This document shows, piece by piece, positions 6,433 through 10,376 of a stretch of DNA of 10,376 nucleotides. The stretch spans positions 1 through 10,376 of the forward strand of contig NZ_BAABFL010000371.1 in the NCBI RefSeq assembly GCF_039540975.1. The letters are read 5' to 3'. The first letter of the stretch is position 1, and the number at the start of each line of letters is the position of its first letter. Both the position numbers and the translations under genes were made by a program. A model generated the notes under the pieces. The model did no database searches, was not told the DNA's origin, and worked only from the letters and a program-made list of their open reading frames with translations. Source of the DNA: Kistimonas scapharcae. GTDB lineage: Bacteria > Pseudomonadota > Gammaproteobacteria > Pseudomonadales > Endozoicomonadaceae.

Positions 6433-8786
6433 ATCAATGCAACCATGCCCCGGACACCCGACGGCAACGCCCGGCCCGAGGTGTTAGTGGCCAGCGAATT
6501 CATCATGACAGCGCCGAAAAACATGTGACCGGACAGGCGGCCTACACGGATGACATACCAGAACTGGCCAATACCCTCTTTGCCGCGGTAGGACAGAGTC
6601 AGGAAGCCCATGCACTGATCTCGACGATGGATCTCTCGCCCGTCAGGGCGGCAGCGGGTGTTGTTGCCGTCGTCACGCTGGACGATATTCCCGGTGAGCA
6701 GGACATCGGCCCGGTCTTCCCCGGTGATCCGCTGTTTGCTGACGGTACCGTGGAGTATGTTGGCCAGCCGCTGTTCGCGGTCGCTGCCACCAGTGTTGAA
6801 GCGGCTCGCAAAGCCACCCGGCTCGCCCGTGTGGACTATGCGCCATTGCCTGCCGTACTGACCATTCCACAAGCCATCGCACAGGAGCACTTTGTCCGTC
6901 CTTCCCATTCCCTGTCGATGGGGGATGCTGAGCAGGCCATTGCCTCTGCACCGCACCAGTTGTCTGGCGAGCTGTACCTGAAAGGTCAGGAACATGTTTA
7001 TCTCGAAGGCCAGATCAGCTACGCCATCCCGACGGAAGACCGGGGCATGCGAATGACGCTCTCCTCCCAGCACCCGGGTGAAATCCAGCATACGGTAGCC
7101 CGGCTGTTGGACATTCCTTTCAATCAGGTAGAAGTCGAAGTGCGCAGGATCGGCGGCGGCTTTGGTGGCAAAGAGACCCAGTCAGCAGCCTGGGCCTGCA
7201 TGGCTGCCCTGCTTGCTCACAAACTGCAACGCCCTGTTAAACTTCGCCTGCCCCGTCGGGACGATATGGTGATGACCGGCAAGCGACACGATTTCCTCAG
7301 TCGCTACCGGGTCGGCTTTGATGATCAGGGAAGGGTGCTGGGTTGCCAGTTCTGGCTGGCAGGAAAATGCGGCTATTCTCCGGATCTGTCTGATGCCGTC
7401 ATCGACCGCGCCATGTTCCAGGTTGAGAATGCCTACTGCCTGAATGCCGTACATGTGACTGGGCTGCGCTGCAAAACCCACACGGTATCCAACACCGCCT
7501 TCCGGGGATTCGGAGCGCCGCAGGGCACTGCCATTGTCGAATACATGCTGGATGATATCGCCCGGAAACTCCGTCGGGATCCGCTGGATATCCGCCAGAT
7601 CAACCTGTTCAAGGACGGAGATCAAACCCATTATGGCCAGACAGTTGAACATATTCTGCTGCCGGCATTAATACGTGAACTGGAAACAACGTCGGACTAT
7701 CGGGCCCGCAGAGAAGCGATCAGCCAGTTCAACAGTACCCATCACTACCGGAAACGTGGACTTGCGTTAACACCGGTCAAGTTCGGGGTGTCTTTCACTA
7801 TTCAGTTCCTGAACCAGGCGGGCGCCCTGGTGCACCTGTTCACCGATGGCAGTATCCATCTGAATCATGGTGGCATTGAAATGGGTCAGGGGCTGATGAC
7901 CAAAGTGGCCCAGGTGGTGGCCACTGAATTCCAGGTGGATCTGGATCGTATACAGATCAGCGCTGCCAACACCCACAAGGTGCCCAATGCCTCCGCAACG
8001 GCGGCATCCTCCGGTGCAGACCTGAATGGTAAGGCAGCACAGGATGCCTGCCAGACACTCAAGCATCGGCTGGTCGAATTTGCCGCCAAACATTATGAAG
8101 CCGACTCTGATTCTATTCGTTTTGTCAGTAACCATGTCCAGCTCCACAAGGATAATCGCGAGGTGTGGATCCCGTTTGAAACCCTCGTGAAAGAGGCTTA
8201 CCTGAACCGCGTTTCATTATCTGCCACCGGCTTTTACCAAACCCCGAAAATTCACTACGACCGTGAAAAGGGGCGGGGACGCCCGTTCTTCTACTTTGCC
8301 CAGGGCGCCGCTTGCAGCGAAGTGGAGATCGACACACTGACCGGTGAATACACGGTACTGCGTACCGATATCCTGCACGACGTCGGCACATCGCTGAACC
8401 CAGCCATTGATATCGGTCAGATTGAAGGGGGATTCATACAGGGCATGGGCTGGGTGACCACCGAAGAACTGAGCTGGGATGACAAGGGGCACATACTGTC
8501 TGATAACCTGGCGACCTATAAAATCCCTACCGCGACGGATATCCCGAAGATCTTCAATATCAAGCTGTACGACCAACCCAATGGTGAAGAGACGATTTAC
8601 CATTCCAAGGCGGTGGGCGAACCGCCCCTGCTGCTTGCCCTGTCCGTCTGGCTGGCCCTGCGGGATGCGGTCGCCAGTATCGCCAACTACCGCATTAACC
8701 CGCCACTGAATATCCCGGCAACACCGGAACGGGTGCTTGATGCGGTCTTGTATCTACAGCAATGGACGGATCGTCATGACGGTTAA
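6429..8786 (+). CDS. xdhB: Xanthine dehydrogenase molybdenum-binding subunit
   Basis: This 785-residue catalytic subunit holds the molybdopterin cofactor and the purine site, and pairs with XdhA. The length matches the bacterial large subunit. Visible signatures include GGGFGGKE (242-249), FRGFGAPQG (358-366), HGGIEMGQGL (480-489) and KAVGEPP (727-733). By family knowledge, E249, R359 and E731 correspond to the bovine active-site Glu802, Arg880 and Glu1261. F452 (KFGVSF) and F602 (TGFYQTP) correspond to the two phenylalanines that sandwich the purine ring. This supports a true xanthine dehydrogenase rather than an aldehyde oxidase. The ATG overlaps the xdhA stop as ATGA, with AGGAG upstream, so translation is probably coupled. 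The first 25 residues are an unremarkable, possibly disordered tail. A long antisense frame over its start is a shadow of the GC-rich codon use. Confidence 0.97.
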   Translation: MNQCNHAPDTRRQRPARGVSGQRIHHDSAEKHVTGQAAYTDDIPELANTLFAAVGQSQEAHALISTMDLSPVRAAAGVVAVVTLDDIPGEQDIGPVFPGDPLFADGTVEYVGQPLFAVAATSVEAARKATRLARVDYAPLPAVLTIPQAIAQEHFVRPSHSLSMGDAEQAIASAPHQLSGELYLKGQEHVYLEGQISYAIPTEDRGMRMTLSSQHPGEIQHTVARLLDIPFNQVEVEVRRIGGGFGGKETQSAAWACMAALLAHKLQRPVKLRLPRRDDMVMTGKRHDFLSRYRVGFDDQGRVLGCQFWLAGKCGYSPDLSDAVIDRAMFQVENAYCLNAVHVTGLRCKTHTVSNTAFRGFGAPQGTAIVEYMLDDIARKLRRDPLDIRQINLFKDGDQTHYGQTVEHILLPALIRELETTSDYRARREAISQFNSTHHYRKRGLALTPVKFGVSFTIQFLNQAGALVHLFTDGSIHLNHGGIEMGQGLMTKVAQVVATEFQVDLDRIQISAANTHKVPNASATAASSGADLNGKAAQDACQTLKHRLVEFAAKHYEADSDSIRFVSNHVQLHKDNREVWIPFETLVKEAYLNRVSLSATGFYQTPKIHYDREKGRGRPFFYFAQGAACSEVEIDTLTGEYTVLRTDILHDVGTSLNPAIDIGQIEGGFIQGMGWVTTEELSWDDKGHILSDNLATYKIPTATDIPKIFNIKLYDQPNGEETIYHSKAVGEPPLLLALSVWLALRDAVASIANYRINPPLNIPATPERVLDAVLYLQQWTDRHDG

Positions 8787-9624
8787 ACGCTGGTTTGATG
8801 CCGTGCAAAACTGTGAACAGACTGGCATCGCTTATGTGCTGGCAACGATTCTCGGCACCACCGGCTCCACACCGCGCGATCCGGGCAGCAAGATGGTCAT
8901 CAGCGCAGACGCAACGTTCGATACGCTGGGCGGCGGTCATCTGGAACTGGATATCACGAAAAAAGCCCGGACACTGCTGGACAACGGCATTGCTGGCAAC
9001 CATTTAGAACACTTCCCCCTGGGCGCCCGGCTTGGCCAGTGCTGTGGGGGCAGCGTCACCGTATTGCTGGAATGTTTCATTCAACCGGGACTGAATCTGG
9101 CCCTGTTTGGCGCGGGCCATGTTGCGCAGGCCCTGGTGACGATCCTCGGCGGCCTGCCTGGGCCTGTGCGCTGGATTGATAACCGCCCGGACATGGTGCC
9201 TGAGACGACACCGGCCAATGTCCGATTTTTTCTGGAAGAGGATCCGGTCGACTTCGTTGAAACACTTCCGGCCAACAGCCAGGTGCTCATCCTGACCCAC
9301 AGCCATGCCCTGGATTTTGAACTGGTAAAGGCAGCGCTTCAGCGTAAGGACTGTTCGTATATCGGCTGTATTGGCTCAAAAGCCAAAGCGAAGCGTTTCC
9401 AGACCCGCCTTCTGCATCAAGGATATAGCCAAACACACATTGCCCAACTGAATTGTCCTGTCGGGCACCCTGACATACCGGGAAAGCGCCCCATGGAGGT
9501 TGCTGTGTCTATTGCCGCATCATTAATTGCATTGATCAATAACAACATCAACCAGCCTGCTGAGATTCGCTCTCACGGTATTGAAATACACAAACAAATC
9601 GTTAAAACGCTGAGCTGCCAGTAG
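8776..9624 (+). CDS. xdhC: Xanthine dehydrogenase maturation factor XdhC
   Basis: XdhC binds molybdenum cofactor, promotes addition of the terminal sulfur and inserts the cofactor into XdhB; it is not part of the mature enzyme. The 282-residue protein has the N-terminal XdhC domain with GSTPRDPGSKM (30-40), GGGHLE (52-57) and LGQCCGG (86-92); C89 and C90 match the cysteine pair linked to cofactor binding. A Rossmann-type XdhC_C domain follows, with LFGAGHVAQAL (110-120), WID (133-135), LILTHSHALD (171-180), YIGCIGSKAKAKRF (195-208) and CPVGHPDIPGKRPMEVAVSI (227-246). I chose the ATG at 8776 because it begins MTVKRWFDAV as usual for the family, with a GGA-rich ribosome site. An ATG at 8737 would add 13 residues and lie deeper inside xdhB. 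The gene overlaps the end of xdhB by 11 bp and is the last gene of the operon. Confidence 0.95.
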   Translation: MTVKRWFDAVQNCEQTGIAYVLATILGTTGSTPRDPGSKMVISADATFDTLGGGHLELDITKKARTLLDNGIAGNHLEHFPLGARLGQCCGGSVTVLLECFIQPGLNLALFGAGHVAQALVTILGGLPGPVRWIDNRPDMVPETTPANVRFFLEEDPVDFVETLPANSQVLILTHSHALDFELVKAALQRKDCSYIGCIGSKAKAKRFQTRLLHQGYSQTHIAQLNCPVGHPDIPGKRPMEVAVSIAASLIALINNNINQPAEIRSHGIEIHKQIVKTLSCQ

Positions 9625-9632
9625 TGATATTG

Positions 9633-9704
9633 AACCAGCCGTTAATGATCAATACCCATGTACCTAATAGATAGAAACCAATGCTTTGCTGACACCGGCT
9701 GGTT
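9633..9704. repeat. 9-bp perfect inverted repeat with 54-nt spacer
   Basis: AACCAGCCG at 9633-9641 is matched by CGGCTGGTT at 9696-9704, close behind the xdhC stop. The spacer is too long for a classical intrinsic terminator. It could be a 3'-end structure, a small mobile-element remnant or chance. Confidence 0.3.
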
Positions 9705-9856
9705 AGTTGCCGTGCGGACTGCCACGTCAAGCCTCAACACCTACGGTGATAGATGCCAGAGCGATGTTTACCTTACGTGCAGAGCTTTACGGCTTGCATT
9801 TTTATTCATGATCACAGCGGCCTTTTGATAAAGCAGAAATTACCCCCGGCCTGTTT

Positions 9857-9887
9857 TTGGAGACCCATTCAAGCTGTAGTTTATAGT
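9857..9887 (+). promoter_or_regulatory. Weak candidate promoter for the 132-codon ORF
   Basis: TTGGAG (9857-9862) and TATAGT (9882-9887) are separated by 19 bp. The -10 lies 37 bp before the ATG at 9924. The -10 matches at 5 of 6 positions and the -35 at 4 of 6, with a slightly long spacer. Assigned by eye. Confidence 0.25.
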
Positions 9888-9923
9888 TAGCCCACGCGTT
9901 CAAGCGCTATTGGAGGAATACTC

Positions 9924-10322
9924 ATGCCGTTTTGGAGTACCATACCATGCACCTTCAGCTCTCTGCCTACGTTTACTGATCCAGCGTACGTTTTAAAAGC
10001 CGGTGACATCGTGTTTCATGTAACGGCTGGCAAAAATGATGCTGTCAAGATTGGACACACCCTGCTTACCGCCCCAAAAAAAACGACGTTGATGGTTCAC
10101 TCAACAGCAGAGTGCGGTGTGTTTTCAAGTCATTTAAATGAAAAAAGATCCTTCATCATTTTCCGCTTTACTGGCGATAACAGCCCAAGTGACAAAGCTG
10201 CCAGGCTCGCCATGTCATGGTCCCGTGGCAATTATCTCCCAAACCAACACAAGGATTACGCCGAATTCAATGAACAGACAAGCCCTGAGGTAGGGTACCT
10301 TAACTCCCGCTTAACGATCTGA
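9924..10322 (+). CDS. Possible permuted NlpC/P60-like hydrolase, apparently truncated
   Basis: A strong GGAGG site (9912-9916) lies 7 nt before the ATG of this 132-residue protein. Residues 22-46 (VLKAGDIVFHVT, then VKIGHTLL) recall the LQPGDIxF...IGHxGI start of permuted NlpC/P60 (YaeF/YiiX) and LRAT-like papain-fold hydrolases. There H46 would be the catalytic His and a Cys follows later in the chain. The middle (MVHSTAECGVFSS, then SFIIFRF) fits the expected beta strands, and AARLAMSWSRG fits the helix before the Cys region. The protein then stops at SRLTI without an obvious catalytic Cys. After the TGA the same frame stays open for 18 codons to the window edge and contains a Cys. Family assignment is tentative; the sequence could also be an unrelated small protein. 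No signal peptide or membrane segment is seen. Confidence 0.6.
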   Translation: MPFWSTIPCTFSSLPTFTDPAYVLKAGDIVFHVTAGKNDAVKIGHTLLTAPKKTTLMVHSTAECGVFSSHLNEKRSFIIFRFTGDNSPSDKAARLAMSWSRGNYLPNQHKDYAEFNEQTSPEVGYLNSRLTI

Positions 10323-10342
10323 AGAAGTAAGGCTAAATTGAA

Positions 10343-10369
10343 TGAAGAGAGCGTCCCCTGTGCTCTTCA
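10343..10369. terminator. Hairpin at window end, candidate terminator
   Basis: TGAAGAG (10343-10349) and CTCTTCA (10363-10369) form a perfect 7-bp stem around a 13-nt loop, 20 nt past the stop at 10322. The window ends seven bases later, so a T-tract cannot be checked; the visible bases after the stem (GGCAAAA) contain none. Confidence 0.3.
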
Positions 10370-10376
10370 GGCAAAA

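Larger units (their letters stand above)
9625..9923. other. Intergenic region with inverted repeat, no convincing gene
   Basis: This region between xdhC and the last ORF holds an inverted repeat (AACCAGCCG at 9633-9641 and CGGCTGGTT at 9696-9704). It also holds a 56-codon frame (9658-9828) without a ribosome site, and a possible promoter near 9857-9887. There is no T-rich terminator hairpin directly after xdhC. The low coding quality and the isolated short frame could mean decayed DNA, but I recognise no remnant family. Confidence 0.6.

Noticed and set aside
6363..7091. 242-codon open frame antisense to the xdhA/xdhB junction
   Set aside because: It lies wholly opposite conserved xdhA and xdhB coding sequence, its product shows no recognisable motif, and it is explained by codon bias in the real genes.
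7182..8147. Antisense frames of 156 and 126 codons within xdhB
   Set aside because: They are shadows of the conserved XdhB reading frame; no ribosome sites or domain signatures.
9658..9828. 56-codon ORF after xdhC
   Set aside because: There is no ribosome site before the ATG, the composition is not protein-like, and no motif is seen. Possibly a decayed fragment, but not supportable as a gene.
1..10376. CRISPR array, tRNA/rRNA gene or intact insertion sequence
   Set aside because: I saw no regularly spaced direct repeats, no cloverleaf or rRNA core sequence, and no transposase frame with terminal repeats.

Overview
The window reads as a piece of a gammaproteobacterial chromosome. The purine-catabolism genes are typical of marine or host-associated Gammaproteobacteria. 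The flanks carry accessory genes, including an effector-like protein with a phosphatase-type signature, which would fit an Oceanospirillales/Endozoicomonas-like genome. That placement is inference and weakly held. I see no rRNA, tRNA, CRISPR array or intact insertion sequence.

Left arm (1-1996). Two minus-strand genes form a compact cassette. The first is a 351-residue HNH-type nuclease-like protein with a zinc-knuckle/HNH core at its C-terminal end. Ten bases later comes a 205-residue class I SAM-dependent methyltransferase. The AT-rich stretch 1719-1996 lies upstream of this pair and of a plus-strand pair. It carries a perfect 14-bp palindrome over a plausible promoter for the nuclease/methyltransferase pair.

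Middle (1997-3163). Small, low-GC plus-strand genes encode hydrophilic coiled-coil proteins of 155 and 122 residues. A 44-codon frame precedes and overlaps the second, and may be its displaced N-terminus (frameshift) or a coupled leader. A hairpin-rich segment (3024-3088) separates them from the next, convergent gene.

Effector-like gene (3164-4864, minus). A 566-residue protein of unknown family has a Ser/Pro/Arg-rich N-terminus and a Cys-X5-Arg motif at residues 476-482, reminiscent of SopB/IpgD- or Sac-type phosphatases. It diverges from the xanthine dehydrogenase genes.

Right arm (5002-9624). A complete xdhA-xdhB-xdhC operon has overlapping junctions (4 bp and 11 bp). XdhA carries two [2Fe-2S] clusters and FAD, XdhB carries the molybdopterin active site, and XdhC is the maturation factor that delivers sulfurated cofactor. 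Together they oxidise hypoxanthine/xanthine to urate. All signature residues are present, so the operon looks functional.

End (9625-10376). A 299-bp stretch without a convincing gene is followed by a 132-codon ORF with a strong ribosome binding site. Its start resembles the N-terminal (His) half of a permuted NlpC/P60-like hydrolase, and it stops before any equivalent of the catalytic Cys. A hairpin lies beyond the stop at the window edge.
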